Source: Scenedesmus sp. ARA3
Lineage: Eukaryota; Chlorophyta; Chlorophyceae; Sphaeropleales; Scenedesmaceae
Direction of reading: 5' to 3'
NCBI GenBank assembly: GCA_004335835.1
Contig: RWJK01001074.1
Location: 180,323-244,322, forward strand
Length of the DNA stretch: 64,000 nucleotides
The notes beneath the pieces were generated by a model that saw only the letters and a program-made list of their open reading frames with translations, ran no database searches and was not told the origin of the DNA. Position numbers and translations under genes: made by a program. Every line of letters begins with the position of its first letter. Positions within the stretch are counted from its first letter, which is position 1. This document shows positions 1 to 13,100 of this stretch, in pieces.

Positions 1-96
1 TGGACTGGCTGGTCAATGCATGTTTGACACACCACTGCGCCATGCTGTTTGTAAGACAAGGTCTCGATTGACTTGTCCTTCTGTTCCTGCCTGCAG

Positions 97-3000
97 CTGC
101 GGGCATGGCGCTGCCGCTGTGCCTTGACCGGCTGGTCAACGTGGGCGTGGCGCTGGTGCTGTCCACCACAGCCATCGTGCTCTTCGGGGAGATCCTGCCG
201 CAGGTGGGTGTCCTTAATGCACCACAAGGCCGCATTGCTTAGCTTCTGAGCCCTGCTGCGTGCTTGGGTGCTAATAACAGCAGCCTGTCTGTGATGTGGC
301 TGCTGTATGGGCAGCTCCGCACAGCACCGTGGCCGCATTTATGCATCATTGGACACATCTACTCTCACTTGTGTACCTGTGCCTGTGCCTGCATGTGTAT
401 GCGTGGGCTGCAGGCGGTGTGCTCGCGATACGGCCTCAGCATCGGCGGCCACGCAGCGCCGGTGGTGCGGCTGCTGATGTGGCTGACTGCGCCGGTCTCC
501 TGGCCCATCGGCAAGGGCCTGGATTGGATGCTGGGCAAGGAGAATGTCACTTTTGGCAAGCGGCAGATCCGCGCGCTTGTGGACCTACACAGGGAGTCCA
601 CAGGGCTAGGCGGCCCCTTGAATGAAGAAGAGTTCCACGTCATTCAGGGTGTGCTGGACCTGGGCAGCAAGACGGGCCGCAAGGCCATGACGCCGCTGGA
701 GGCAGCCTTCATGCTCAGCACTGATGATGTCATCGACAGGTGGGTTTAATATGCATGTGATTCTTCTCAAAACCGTTAGCGCCAGCAGCGGCAGCAGCAG
801 CAAGGCAGCCCTCATGCTCAGCACCGCACTGATGACGTGATCGACAGGTGTGTTTGAGTTTGTGTGTACGTGCGCGCGCATTTTGTGCAGGCTTGTTGAA
901 CGGTGGCAGCAGCAGCAGCAACACTGGGACAGTTGCTTGGCGCAGCCTACCATGGTGCTGGGCGGCAGCTTTGTGTTGGCACTCTCCACGCACTGGCTGC
1001 TGCCTGACAATTTGTTGCAGGCCAGCACTCCTACATTCACGTTGTGTCCATCTATAGCTCCAGCCATTTTGGTAGTTCAACTTCAACACTCTCGAATTTC
1101 TGCTCACACCATGCTGCTGCTGCTGCCACAGGCCCACGCTGCGCCGCATCCTGGAGTCCGGCCACAGCCGCCTGCCTGTCTTCCGCGACAGGAACCGCTC
1201 CGACATTTGGCCCATCCTCTGGCATTGCCGCTGCTGTCCCCGCTGCTGCTATGTTGCTGCCACAGGCCCACGCTGCGCCGCATCCTGGAGTCTGGCCACA
1301 GCCGCCTGCCTGTCTTCCGTGGCAGCAACCGCTCCGACATCATCGGGCTCATCCTGGTGAAGGAGCTGCTGGCAGTTGTTGGGCTGGCTGAGCCGGGCGC
1401 AGGGCCTGTGCCAGTGAAGGAGCTGCGCATGAGGGACCTGCCTGCGCTGCCTGTGGAGACAGCCATGACAGACCTGCTGAATCTGTTTCAGGTGCGCTGC
1501 GTCGCGTGCTGTTGATTCGTCTGCCTTGCCATGCTTCAAGCTGCGCATTGCGAGCTGTACTATGTTGCTTCTGGCGTACGGCTGGTTGTTCAAGGTGCGC
1601 CTGGCATGGCTTGGAACACACTGTTTTGTCATGCAGTGGGCTTGCTTCGTATGCGTTGCGCAAGCATCTGCAGTGCGCACCCACACCCGGCTGTTGCTGC
1701 TGCTGCATTTTTGCGCAGACTGGCCACAGCCACATGGCGCTGCTGTACCAGCTCCCTGGCGCCAAGAGCACCACCGGCAAGCGCCGCACCAGCAGCAGCG
1801 CCCGCAGCGTCTCCGGCAACAGCACGCGCCGCAGCAGCAGCGACAGCGAGCGCAGCAGCAGCAGCAGCGAGGCTGGCTCGCATGGCAGCTTCAGCAGCAG
1901 CAGCAGCCGCAGGAGCAGTTTTAGTGGGAGTGAGAGCTCTGAGCTGCCCCGGAGCCCCAGTAAGGCCGGGAGGATGGCTTCTTCGCTGCTGCAGTGCTTG
2001 GGCAGCAAGAGATTCACGCATGGTGGCAGCAAGAAGGTCACCATGCATGATGACATTGAAGCCGACTCAGCAGCAACAGCAGACGCTGCCCACGCTGATG
2101 CAGCCAGTAGTCAACAGCAGCAGCAGCAGCAGCAGCAGCAGGAGGCGACAGATGCATCGCATGATGCTGTCGCCCCTGCTGCTGCTGGTACTGGTGATCA
2201 GGTTGTGATCGAGCTGGGCCCTCTTGCCACAGCCACAACAGCAGCAGCACCAGCAGCTGCAGCAGCCGCTGTGCCTAGCAGCCCTTCCAGTCCTTGGAAG
2301 ATCCCTGCCAAGCAGCGCCAAGCAGCAGCAGCAGCAGGTGCCACCAGCGCACCTGACACGGGCTTGTCAAACCCAGACAGCAGCAGTAAACAGCCTCCTG
2401 CAGCAGCGGTATCAGCCGCTGGAAAGGACGCAAGTGCCACAGCTGCTGTAGCAAGTGATGTGGCTGGGGCCAAGGATGTCTCACTGGCCGAGACGGGTGT
2501 CGGCGCAGCGCTGGGGCGCAGCAGCGTGTATGGCATGACTGGGGCTGTGCCTGTGGGCATCATCACGCTGGAGGATGTGCTGGAGGAGCTGATGCAGGTG
2601 GGCACATGCTGTGTTTGACTTTCCAATTGCTGTGTTTGACTTGCGAATCGCTGTTGGAATGATGACAGTTGTGCCTGTGAGCATTGTGCTGGAGGAGCTG
2701 ATGCAAGTGGGTTGCTTGGGTAAGCTTTGCTTTTTTTGGCGGTTGAGATGATCGCTGGTGCAGCTTTCTGGTGCCGGTTGGCATCATCACACTGGCAGAT
2801 GCCTTGGAGGAGCTGATGCAGGTGGGAAGCTTGGTTTAGAGACTGATGACTGGCGCTTGAAAGCGTGTCTGGTTTATGCAAGTGTGACTGGTGTCCAAAG
2901 TTGACTGCTGTTTACAGGTACGCTTGGTGCATTTCATGCGTTGGGATGGTGCTACAGCTGAGGTTCTCGGCATTCCAGTTGCTGCTGCTGTCGTGCATGC

Positions 3001-3497
3001 TGTTCCCTGTTCCCTGTTGTCTTTTGTTCGCAGGATGTTTTTTGGTGAGGAAGTCAAAGGGCTCGCCAATGCACATGTGCTCACCATCAACCTGCCTGTC
3101 TGATTGCCCTTGCTTCTTGCAGGAGGAGATCGTTGACGAGACGGACAACGAGCCCATCAACGCGCGCGTGCTCACCATGAGCCTCAGCCCAGGCATGCGC
3201 CGCCTGCTGCTGGCCTCGCAGCAGCGCCAGGCGCAGCGCAACCTAGGCTTCCCAAACCCAGCCTCACCCGGAAACGGCGGCGCCTGCAGTCACGGGGACA
3301 CATGCTCCGCTCTGCCTGCCACGACTGTCACGGTGCTGACGACGACGCGGGCGGGTGTAGAAGGCGGCAGCAGCCACCATGTTGCAACGGCAGCTGCAGC
3401 AGCAGCGGCGGCGGCAGGTGCCAGCAGCAGCAACAGCGGCAGTGCTGTGCCTGTGCAGGCTGGGACCAAGGTTGCGCTGGTGCAGCCCAAGCAGTAA
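97..3497 (+). CDS. CNNM/CorC-like (DUF21-CBS) transporter, 5' partial
   Basis: The exons join in frame as 97-203, 414-739, 1266-1491, 1719-2597 and 3123-3497 (stop TAA), each with GT-AG borders; the 5' end lies before the window. The first exon encodes a hydrophobic helix ending FGEILPQ, as in the DUF21 membrane domain. The next exons give KAMTPLEAAFML, RPTLRRILESGHSRLPVF and GLILVKELL, which form the first CBS domain. FQTGHSHMALLYQ and GIITLEDVLEELMQ belong to the second, followed by EEIVDETDNE. A Ser/Gln/Ala-rich insert of about 250 residues splits the second CBS domain. Family members (CNNM, MAM3, CorC) are linked to Mg2+ or divalent-cation homeostasis in a membrane; the substrate here is inferred only. 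Introns carry partial copies of exons 2, 3 and 4. About 636 codons are visible. Confidence 0.85.
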
Positions 3498-5581
3498 CAG
3501 CTGCTTGCGCGTCCGGTGTATGGCTCAGGTTCTGATGTGTGCTACGCGAGTATGGTGTGGATGCGTATCCTGCTTGCTGCTTGCCATGTATCAGCTTTGC
3601 GTGACAGCAGCTGCATTGTTTTGCTTATTAGTACATGTGACAGCCTTCGGATGCAAACTACATACATCATTTTGACATGTTATCATGCTGCGCTTTGTCG
3701 TTTGACCGCTGATGCCTTGCTTAGCCGACACCCTTTGTGTTTGCTGGCTTACTCGCTTGTGTGAATGAACTGGCTGTGTTCGCTGCGCAAGTCAGCAAGA
3801 GCTGTGCGTCGTACCCACGCATGTGGGTGACGCCTTGTTTGCTGGAAGGATGCGCATGTTGTGGCTGCTGCATGTGACGCTGACACACAATTCAACAGTG
3901 GGTGCGACAGGGAAGGATTCGTGACACCCGAGTGCTGTTTCTATGTGGCGGCAGTTGGGGCTGACAGTGTTGCTGCAGGGCACACCTGGTCAAGCTGCAA
4001 CTCATGCATTTCGCAGTGTTGTGCATGTGGCATGTGGCAGCAGCGTCAGTGACCAGGTGTGTTATGCTTGCATGGGCAATGCAAGCAAGACTTGTGTGCA
4101 GTACAAGCCGCAGCAAGAGTGCATTAGCTGCTGACAGGCAATTTGCAGCCAACCTGTGACATCACATGGCATGAGCATGTTACATTTGGTGCCACATGCA
4201 TACCATGGAATGACATTGGGTCGCTTTGCTTGTGGTGGCTCAACAGTTTTGTGCTCGGCCAACCTCATCACGTTGCAGCTGCCAGCTGCACAGACCACAA
4301 CCTAATCACTGAGAGCTGTCAGCTGCATGTGACACGCCCAAGGGAATTGGGTGAACAGTGTTGTTGCAGCTGCAGCTGTGCATGTGCCTTGGCTTGTGCC
4401 GTGGCTTCATTGTCATGTCAGCGGCAGCATATTTTTAGGCCGCGGCACAGCTCTGTGGTGTGTTGGCTTTTTGCTTGCTGGCATAAGGTTTGTTGAGATG
4501 GCCACACAATGCTCAGCATGGCAGCAGGAGGCGGGCGCCACACAAACACAAAAGGTTTCCGCACACGCATGAAGTCAACCATGTTATGTCTGGTGGTTGG
4601 TGTGATGGTTAGCAGGCGTGGTAGTTGCACGGCTGTGTGCCTGTATGCATTTTCAGGTGCACTTCGCATTACAGTCCTGCAGGGTGGCTACTGCTGCTGA
4701 AAAGGCTTCCCGGTTTCATAGTGGTGGTGAGTTGTTGTTGAGGGTCGAGGGCAGATGTGTATTTGGTTGTATTTTCCTGCAGTCAGACGTAGCTGACACG
4801 CCAACCCATGTACCCATGTACCCATGTTATGTGGCTTTGCAGAGCATCAACAAGCGTCGCGTTATCAGCTGCAGCTTGCAGCTCAGAGGGAAGAGCAACA
4901 GCAAATTCGGCGTGTGGAGTACCAACGCAGTGGTATGGGTAAAACATTGGTTGCGGCATGTTATGGCATTTCTTGTCACGGTGTGTTCTGCAAACAAGGT
5001 GTGTGCAGGCGGAATCAAGCTGCACGCTTTGGTGTGAAACTGACGTACAGTAGTCGCTGCGGGCTGCACGAACACTGCATGCGTGCTGTGCTGATGGGTG
5101 CAGAATGTCATCTCAGCGGTTGCAGGTCATGACTTGCTAGCCCCGCCACCCTGGCTCTCCATGCTACAGTGGCTGGCTGGTGGTGTCTTCATAAGCGATT
5201 CATATGCTTTGCTTCTCCTATTTGTGTCGTGCATCATAACCATTTTGATTGTGTGAACCTCTGGTCCAGGGATGATGGCCGGAAACGGATGGTCAAATAT
5301 GTGGTTTTGGCAGCGGGCAGGGTGTGACTGCAAGTGAAAGATCATGCAGTACGGTTGCTAGCATACATCATTCAGTACCTTAGTAAGGTAATCAATGGTG
5401 TGCCTTCAGCGTGCTTGACCGTTTTCATGCGATTGCAATCGGCAACTTTCTTTATATGCGTAGCGCTGCGTGGCTGTAGCCGTTCCGTGTTCCAACCCAG
5501 GTCACGGTCTTGGAAGCCAGCTGCCTCCGCAGTGCAACTGAAAGGCTACTAGGTACAATACATCTGTTCTGGAGCAACACA
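3498..5581. other. Gene-free stretch: 3' UTR and intergenic
   Basis: This is TG-rich sequence with many stop codons in all frames and no exon-like block with matching splice phases. It probably holds the 3' UTR of the CNNM-like gene and the promoter of the next gene. No clear TATA box was seen and no TGTAA motif was noticed near the upstream gene. Confidence 0.5.
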
Positions 5582-7609
5582 ATGAGCGCTGTTACATGGC
5601 TATCGGGGCACCCCAAAGTCAGGGAGGCAGCAGTAGCACTGCTGGAGCAGATTGATGCACCAGCGTCTTTGGAACAGCTGCTGGACGCAAACGTAGGTTG
5701 TCTACGCATTGACCACAGAAACCATGTTGAATTGTGGATGTTTTGTTGCAGTATTGTAATCAGCAGCCGGGGGATGACCTGGGGTTGCTGCTGCTGCAGG
5801 TGGTGTGGCATGATACACTGCTTCTGCAGCATCCTCTGCAAGGCAGACCTGCAGTAGCCGCAGTGTTTAGCTGGCTTCAGTTAGCACTGTTTGACTTGCA
5901 GCTGAAAGTAGAGGAGGTTGTATCAGTGGAGGATCATCACATCCTGCTGTACTACACAGCAGCAGGGACACACACTAGGCCACTGCGCAGCAACTTAGGG
6001 CTGCACAGCGGCTCCTCACAGCAGCAACAACACCACCAGCACCAGCAGCAGCAGCAGCAGCAGCAACAGCAAGATGTGCCGCCAAGTGGCAAGCCTGTGA
6101 GCTGGACAGGCAGCTTAGTGCTGTGCATGCAGCCTGACTCGGCAGCAGCAGCAGGGATGGCAGCGGTGGAGGCCTGGCACTCCTGGGACCCTCTGTTCCT
6201 GTACCAGCAAGTGGGACTGAGCCCCAGCAGTGACGTGCCTGAGGCCCCACCAGCAGCACCTGTGGCAGTGCAGGATGCAGCAGCAGCAGGGCCAGCTGCA
6301 GCTCAAGTGGCATCAGTGTCAGCAGAACCGGCAGCAGCAGCAGCAGCAGCAGATGGAGGCAGCCAGCCAGAGGCACGCAAGGCAGTCGTGCAGCAGTACT
6401 TTGACATCTACAACAGTGGTGAGCCGCTAGAGAGAGGAGGTCACATGTGGGCCTTGGCACCATCTGCAGAAGGCGTCGTTCCATGCAGACTTGCACAGTC
6501 ATTACCAGCCCAGTCCGCATATGCCTATGCCATGAAGTGCAGCAGTGGGACTGTTGCTGGGGCAGCTTGGATTGTGCAGCACACCCCCGCCATGCTGAGT
6601 CACACTTTCTGGCAGATTGTGAATTCTTGCGCTGATGCTGCCGCTGCTGCTTTTGCCATTGTCCATGTTGCTGCTGCCGCAGGCGACTTTGCCCGGCTGC
6701 CGTCCATCGTGCACCCCTCCTACCACTACTATGGCCTCATTGACCTGCAAGGAGCACAAGGGGTGGCAGGCATGCAGGCGATGATGGCTGGCTGGTGGGA
6801 TGCGCTCTGCCCCTTCAACATTGGTGCTGACTGGATGCTGGCAGCGGAGGGTGGCAGGGTGATCTTCAGATGGGTGGTGCAGGTGAGCAGCGGTGGTGCT
6901 GAATGCAGTACAATTGCACCATAGTATGTTGCTTGCAGGAAGGTTTGATACACATAACCAGAGGGTGCAGCAGGTTGTATAGGTTGCAAGAGAACAGCAC
7001 AGGTGTAGCAGGGAGTGGCGGGCATGCAGGCGATGATGGCTGGCTGGCGGGATGCGCTGGCACCTTTCAGCATTGGCACTGATTGGATGCTGGCAGCAGA
7101 GGGAGGCAGGGTCATCTTCAGATGGGTGGTGCAGGTGAGCAGAGGCGGTGTTGCTGGCACACTGCTGCTTGCAGGAGGCCTTTTACGCCAGAGTTGTGTT
7201 GGGCAGATGTTGTAGCTGACAAAGAAGAGGCCACTTTTCAACAGCACACCAGAACTGCTCGTGATGGTTGTGGCTGACAGCCTTGCATTCAGCTGGCACT
7301 CCTGCGTGCGGGCTTGCAATCAGCATCTTCATTGGCGTTTTGTTGCTGTGCCTGCTGCCCTTGCAGGGCCTGCACACCAAGGCGCCACTGCGTGGTGTAG
7401 CAGCAGCCCCTGGCCTGGATGGACAGCCAAGGAGCATCTACTCCTGTGGTGTCACAGCCCTGAGCATCACCACCAGAAGCAGCAGCAGCAGCAGCACTGC
7501 TGGTGGTGATGGTGCTGAGCAGCAGCAGATCTGGCGCAAGGTGTCTCATGCCAATGGTGCAGAGCTGCTGCGGCAGCTGGGGGTGTTTGGCTTCCACGTG
7601 ACAGAATGA
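5582..7609 (+). CDS. Tandem NTF2/SnoaL-like domain protein
   Basis: The exons are 5582-5692, 5752-6418, 6683-6882 and 7367-7609, giving 406 residues with consistent phases. The start is the first ATG of the open frame (MSAVTWLSGHPKVREA). The second half has the look of an SnoaL-like/NTF2 fold: VVQQYFDIYNSG, then DFARLPSIVHPSYHYYG, a Trp-rich helix (MAGWWDALCPF) and the strand GGRVIFRWVVQ. The first half (WHDTLLLQHPLQGRPAV, then the strand HHILLYYTA) looks like a second diverged copy. Gln- and Ala-rich linkers join them. SnoaL-like domains often bind or cyclise small hydrophobic ligands, but no catalytic residue can be assigned here. Intron 3 contains a near-complete copy of exon 3 (7012-7134). 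Confidence 0.72.
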
Positions 7610-8488
7610 CATGTAACAATCTGCTATGAGCTACGTCTTTGCGCTACAGTTGTGCTTAAGAATCAATTGGCATGTACCACAGTCTATGGTCACGACTAAT
7701 CAACTGGCACACGGGCCCGGGTTGGGTGCACAGTATGCTGTTCAGCCCTCATGGGCCACAGCACGTGCATGTTGCTGACATGTTGCTGTATCACAACATT
7801 CATATCTACTGGCGATTGTGAGCCGGATTTTCTGGCAGCGGTGCACAGCAAACTTCAGGATGATCATTACTGGCAGTGCATGGCACTGCATTGCATTTGG
7901 GATGCGGCGCAAGTAGGCGTTTTCCCTCAAGGTAATATCAACGTGAAAACAAGACCTTGGAGGGTGTGATGCAAGCAATGTCCGCTGCGACACGTGCTGC
8001 AATGCAGTGCAGTCACACTGAGTGCTGGCACAGTGGTTCAAACTTGTCAGTCGTGTCTGAGATGCGTTGCCATGCGTTTCACTGTGTATGATTTTACATT
8101 GACGTACTGAAAATCAAAGCGCATCCGGTGAACCAAACATTGCCATGAATGCGTGACCTTTCCTCGCTGGCACCATGCACAATCCTTGGTCATTGATGCT
8201 GCAAGCCCTAACATAACGGCGTAGGTTGCTCAGATCACAAGAAACTCAGTACAGAACATGTTGAACAAAAAAACACTCTGATATGTGTTTCCATCACTCG
8301 GGTCTTTCTTTTCGACACGTCGACACCTCGCGCGTCGAAAAAGGCCCAGCAGGAGAGCCATTCGGCGGCAGCAAGCTCAAAAAGACTTCGATCGTGAAGT
8401 TTGATTGACCTACGCCTCTTGCTGTTGCACTGACCGGCTCACCACCTTACAAGCACACCTGCTATTGCACCAGCAGCTGCTGGGCACC
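7610..8488. other. Intergenic region with a possible hairpin
   Basis: No coding block was found. A TGTAA motif (7613-7617) lies four bases after the previous stop, probably too close to be the poly(A) signal. At about 8309-8345 an imperfect inverted repeat (CTTTTCGACACG facing CGCGTCGAAAAAG) sits roughly 150 bases before the next start codon. It could be part of the promoter or 5' UTR of the symporter gene. Confidence 0.4.
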
Positions 8489-10063
8489 ATGGTCGCCGGA
8501 CCTCTACTTGCGAAGCATCGCAGCGGGATAATAGCTCACGTTAAGTCAAAGTACTTCCTATGCAGCGTCGCTGCGCTGCTTGTGGCTTTTGTGGTGATGA
8601 TGGCCACCAGGGTGGACCTGCAGTGGTTCTGGCTGCTGCTGTTTGCTGCATCCACAGTCCCCTTTGCTCCTTGGGCATCTGACCCTGTAAAGTACTTCAG
8701 GTGATCACACGTAGCAATCATAAAGCACAAAAGGGTGTGTTAGTGCTGCAGTGTGCTTTGTGCTGACAATGCCTGCATGATGTTGTGCTCGTGCATGGCA
8801 GCAACAGGCGCGACTGGCTTGGGAGCCAGCAGTAGTGGCTGCTAGCCACAGAGCAGTACTTGGCAGCAGATCAGGTGCATTTGCCTTTCAAATATCCAAG
8901 CAGCAGCGTGTTGGTGGTACATTAGGCCCAGTTGATCGGATCTATCATGCAAGCTGTGTTTCCGATGTTTTACTCCTGCAGGGGCGGCTTTGTGAGTGAC
9001 ACCAGCAATGATGCCTCCAACTGGATCCTGCTCACTTGCTCATGTAAGAGCAGCATGTTGCCAGATGGAAGCAATTTCATGTGCGCTGCATGCCGGATGA
9101 GTGTGAACGCAGCAAGAGACTGAGGATGCCGTGTCAGGATACTTGCGTGCCACAGGATCAGCAGCAGCAACAGCAGCAGCGGCAGCAGTTCCTTTCCTTT
9201 TGCTTTTAAACGTAACACACCCCGCAAGTGGGTGTGCTGCAAACTGCCCACAGACACAGCTAGAAGGGTTTGCACCGTACGTATTTCAAGCTTACCGTTC
9301 CTGCTTCTGCTGCTGCTGCTGCTGCCTGCAGCGTTTGTCAGCTGGATCTTTGCCAAGGGCATCCTCAACACAGCCACACTGGGGGCCAGCTTTGGCGTGG
9401 TGGGAGGCCTTGCATATTCCGCATGGTGAGCTGCTGCTGCTGCGGCTGCGGCTGCGGCTGCGGCTGCGGCTGCGGCTGCTGCTGCTGCTGCTGCTGCTGC
9501 ATGCTGCTGATGCTGCATGCTATTGTTGGCCCTTGCTATGTGCTGTACATTGAACGCAGTGATAGGCAAGCAATGCAGATGCTGCTTCCATGCATTCCAG
9601 CGGTTGGCGTGCTTGCTGCAGCCGATGCAAGCATAACTGCAGATCTGGCAAACAACCGCTTCCTGATGTCACCTTGGATGACCTGTCATATGCCGCATGC
9701 AGGTTTGTGGCGTTCTTCTCTGTCGCGTTTGTGGCGTACCACATGCGCACCCGCCACGGCTACAGGTCGCTGCCTGAGGCCATCCATGCACGCTACGGCG
9801 GGCTTGCTGCCATCGCTTTCGGGCTGGCTGTTGCGTACAGGTCAGCATGCTGCTGCTGAGGTTGGCAGTGGCTTGTTTGCTTGCACCATGCTGCGCAGCA
9901 GTGCACGTACATCCTCCAACTCTTGCAAGGATGAGCGTTTTGTCACATGCGGGTCAAGCCATCATCCTGAGAATGGGCTGTTGCACCCGGTCCAAGCAGC
10001 TGCAGGCGGCCCACCTCCAGGACAACACCACACTGCTGCAAGATAGTATCAAGTTGCTGCCTT

Positions 10064-10157
<94 letters not shown>

Positions 10158-13100
10158 AGGCTAGAGCAGGAGGTGTGGAGCAACAGCCTGGTGGTGGCCT
10201 CCTTCTACGGGCCAGTGCACAGGTGCGGCAGCAGCAGCAGCAGCAATGATGGCATGCCACACAGTGACAGCCAGTGGGCGGCAGCAGCTGTTGTTGGTGC
10301 TTGCCTTGTGTGCAGCAGCGCTGCGGAGGGTAGAGTGCGGGTAGAGTGCGGGCAGTGCAGCAGTGACAGTCGTTACGATGCCAATGTACTGTGCTGTTGC
10401 TCTTGCAACCAGCACGCTCAACTGCTGCTGCTGCTGCTGCTGCTGCTGTCGTGTACTGCCTATGCAGCACCAACTGGTGGATCGCTGCTGTGGTATCCAC
10501 TGCTATCCCTGCCTTCTACTGCTTTACTGGGGGCATGAGGGCGTCGCTGTTCACTGATGTGTTCCAGGTGGGCGCATGGGCTTCGTGTACATGCATTCTT
10601 GCATGCTGCACTTGTCAGCGTCAGCTGCTGGAATGTGCACATGGGCAGCTCCCACCATGCCCTGCTTTGCACGCCTCAACCCTGCCATGTTTGACATACA
10701 TAGTGTGTTTGACTGCGTCCTTTTCTGGACCCTACACACATGCTTGCTGCTGCTGCTGCCGCTGCTGCTGCTGCCAGGCTGTTGTCAAGGTGGTGTTCCT
10801 GGCTGCCGTGGTGGGCGTGGTGGGCTCAAGGGCGCCAGCCTCCTTCGCGTCCTTCAACAAAGCTGGTAAGTGTGTTGCTGTGAGTATGTGTTCTTCTTGT
10901 TGTGCTCTGCATCATCTTTAGGTGGTGCATGAATCCACATGGCGGCACGGCACCAGCCTCGTTCGCCAGTCTCACTGAATCAGGCGAGTTATTTTGTTCA
11001 GAGGACATGTGCTTGTCGTGTCGCAGTTTTTGCTGTCCTCAGATGTTGCAAGGACTCGCATGGTGACACGTGCGCAGCCGCACTGCTGCAGTGATCTGGC
11101 TGCAACCCACGTGTGCGCTTGATAAGCTTGTACCTTATGTCGATAACGCAGCCGGGGGGGAAGATAGCGAATATTCGTTATCTGAAGGCGTCAACGGACC
11201 GATCTGTCGGCTCACTGCAGCAATGGCTTCGAGAATTGAAACATGTGTTTATGGCTGCATGAATCAAGTTTTAGCTGTGCCAGTTTATTTAAATCGGCCT
11301 CCTGGGCCGGCTCCTGCAGCGCTGTGTGTTAAACAGCCGGGGGGAAGATAGCGAATATTCGTGAATAAGGCGTCAACGGACCGATCTGTCAGCGCACTGC
11401 AGCAATGGCTTTGAGCTTTGAAACATGTGTTTATGGCTGCATGAATCAAGTTTTGGCTGAGCTAATCTATTTGAATCGGCCTCCTGGGCTAGCTCCTGCA
11501 GCGCTGCGTGTTAAACAGCCGGGGGGGAAGATATCGGATATTCGTCACCTTAAGGCGTCAACGGACCGATCAGTCGGCTCACTGCAGCAATGGCTTTGAG
11601 ATTTGAAACATGTGTTTATAGCTGCATGAATCAAGNNNNNNNNNNNNNNNNNNNNNNNNNNNNNNNNNNNNNNNNNNNNNNNNNNGCGAATATTCGTGAA
11701 TAAGGCGTCAACGGACCGATCTGTCAGCGCACTGCAGCAATGGCTTTGTGCGCAGGATAATTTGTGCAAGCTTTCTGCGGGTGCAGGAGCACTGGTGATT
11801 GCCCAAGCATGTAGCTGTGCTGCTGTGCACAACGCCTCACACAGTGCCTTTGTCTTCCGCTTGCTTGCGCAGGCTCCTGCAAAGCTGCCTGCTGGTGCAG
11901 CAGAATATTCACTGCTGCTCGGCCACACACGTATCTGTGCTGCTGCGTAAGACGCCCTGCCAACTGTTCCTGTGTTGCTGCCTGTCTGCTCAGGCTCCTG
12001 CAAGCTCCCTGTGGGTGCACATTCTACACTCGGATGCTGGCTGCGTGCACGATGCATTAGACGTCTTGTCCTGCTGCTTGCTTGTGCAGGTTCCTGCAAG
12101 CTCCCTGTGGGTGCAGCAGCACTTGCCAGCAAGCCCGCGTGCACTGCACTGAACCCCACTGTGGGCCCCAACGCAGGCCTGGGTACGTGTGCTGACCTGA
12201 CAGTTGCCAGCTTCATGGCAGCTTCCTGCAACTACACAGGTTGGTTTGAACAGTTTGCAATGTTTTGTGTGTGTGGTTGGGGTTGGGGTTGGGGTTGGGC
12301 TGTGTTAGCTGCAGCGTGTTGGGTGGTGGTGGGGCTGGGTTTTGTCCGGCAGCTTCCTGCAACCACACAGTTACCCCTGCATAAGGGGGCATGCATGCAT
12401 GGTTGGTGTATCGCAGTTGGTCGTGAACCGACTGTGGCAAGCTGCATGGCAGCCTTTTACAACTACACACGTGAGCTAGTGGGAATGTTGGGTGGGTAGC
12501 GTTGCACGGCTGCCGCTTGATACGGAGTGCTGCATGTGTAGCCAACATCCTGGGGTGAGTTGCAAGGGTTGATTATGCTTGCAGGATGGGCAGCGGCTGG
12601 CTTATGCAGCTTGTGTTTGGTGAGCGGTTGGTGAGCACTGCCTAACAAGCACCTGAAAAGCATGGTGCATGTGCTGACCTGACTGTGGCCAGCTTCATTG
12701 CAGCCTCCTGCAACTACACAGGTTTGTTTCAGTAGGGTGTAGCATTGTGTGTGCGTGTGGCCGGGGTGGGGATGAGGGTGGGCTGCGCTGGCTGCAGCGT
12801 CGTGGTTGGGGGTGGGGCTGGGATTTGTCGGCAGGCCTGCCTAGGTTCTTGCAACTACACCAGTGTTTTCACAGTGAAAGTGCATACAGGGGTCTGCATG
12901 CATGGCTTGTGTATCGCAGCGTGTCGTGTGACCCAACTGTGGCCAGCTTCATGGCAGCTCCTAGGTGAGTCGATGGCAGCAGCTTGCGGCCGAGTGATGC
13001 ATGTAGGTAGCCAGCTTGCTGGGGTGATGTTGCTGGGCGTTGCGTACCAGTCAGAGCTCCTTGCTCATGTCTTCCCCTCTCAGCCTCTCCTGTTTCCGCC

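Noticed and set aside
9970..10164. Poly-Ala, poly-Leu and poly-Ser frames in the long CTG tract
   Set aside because: They are translations of the intronic CTG tract that ends in the exon 5 acceptor.
11545..12231. 228-codon minus-strand frame with TDRSVDAL repeats
   Set aside because: It runs through the N gap and the 183-bp repeat and is antisense to symporter exon 8. The repeated peptides are a by-product of the DNA repeat.
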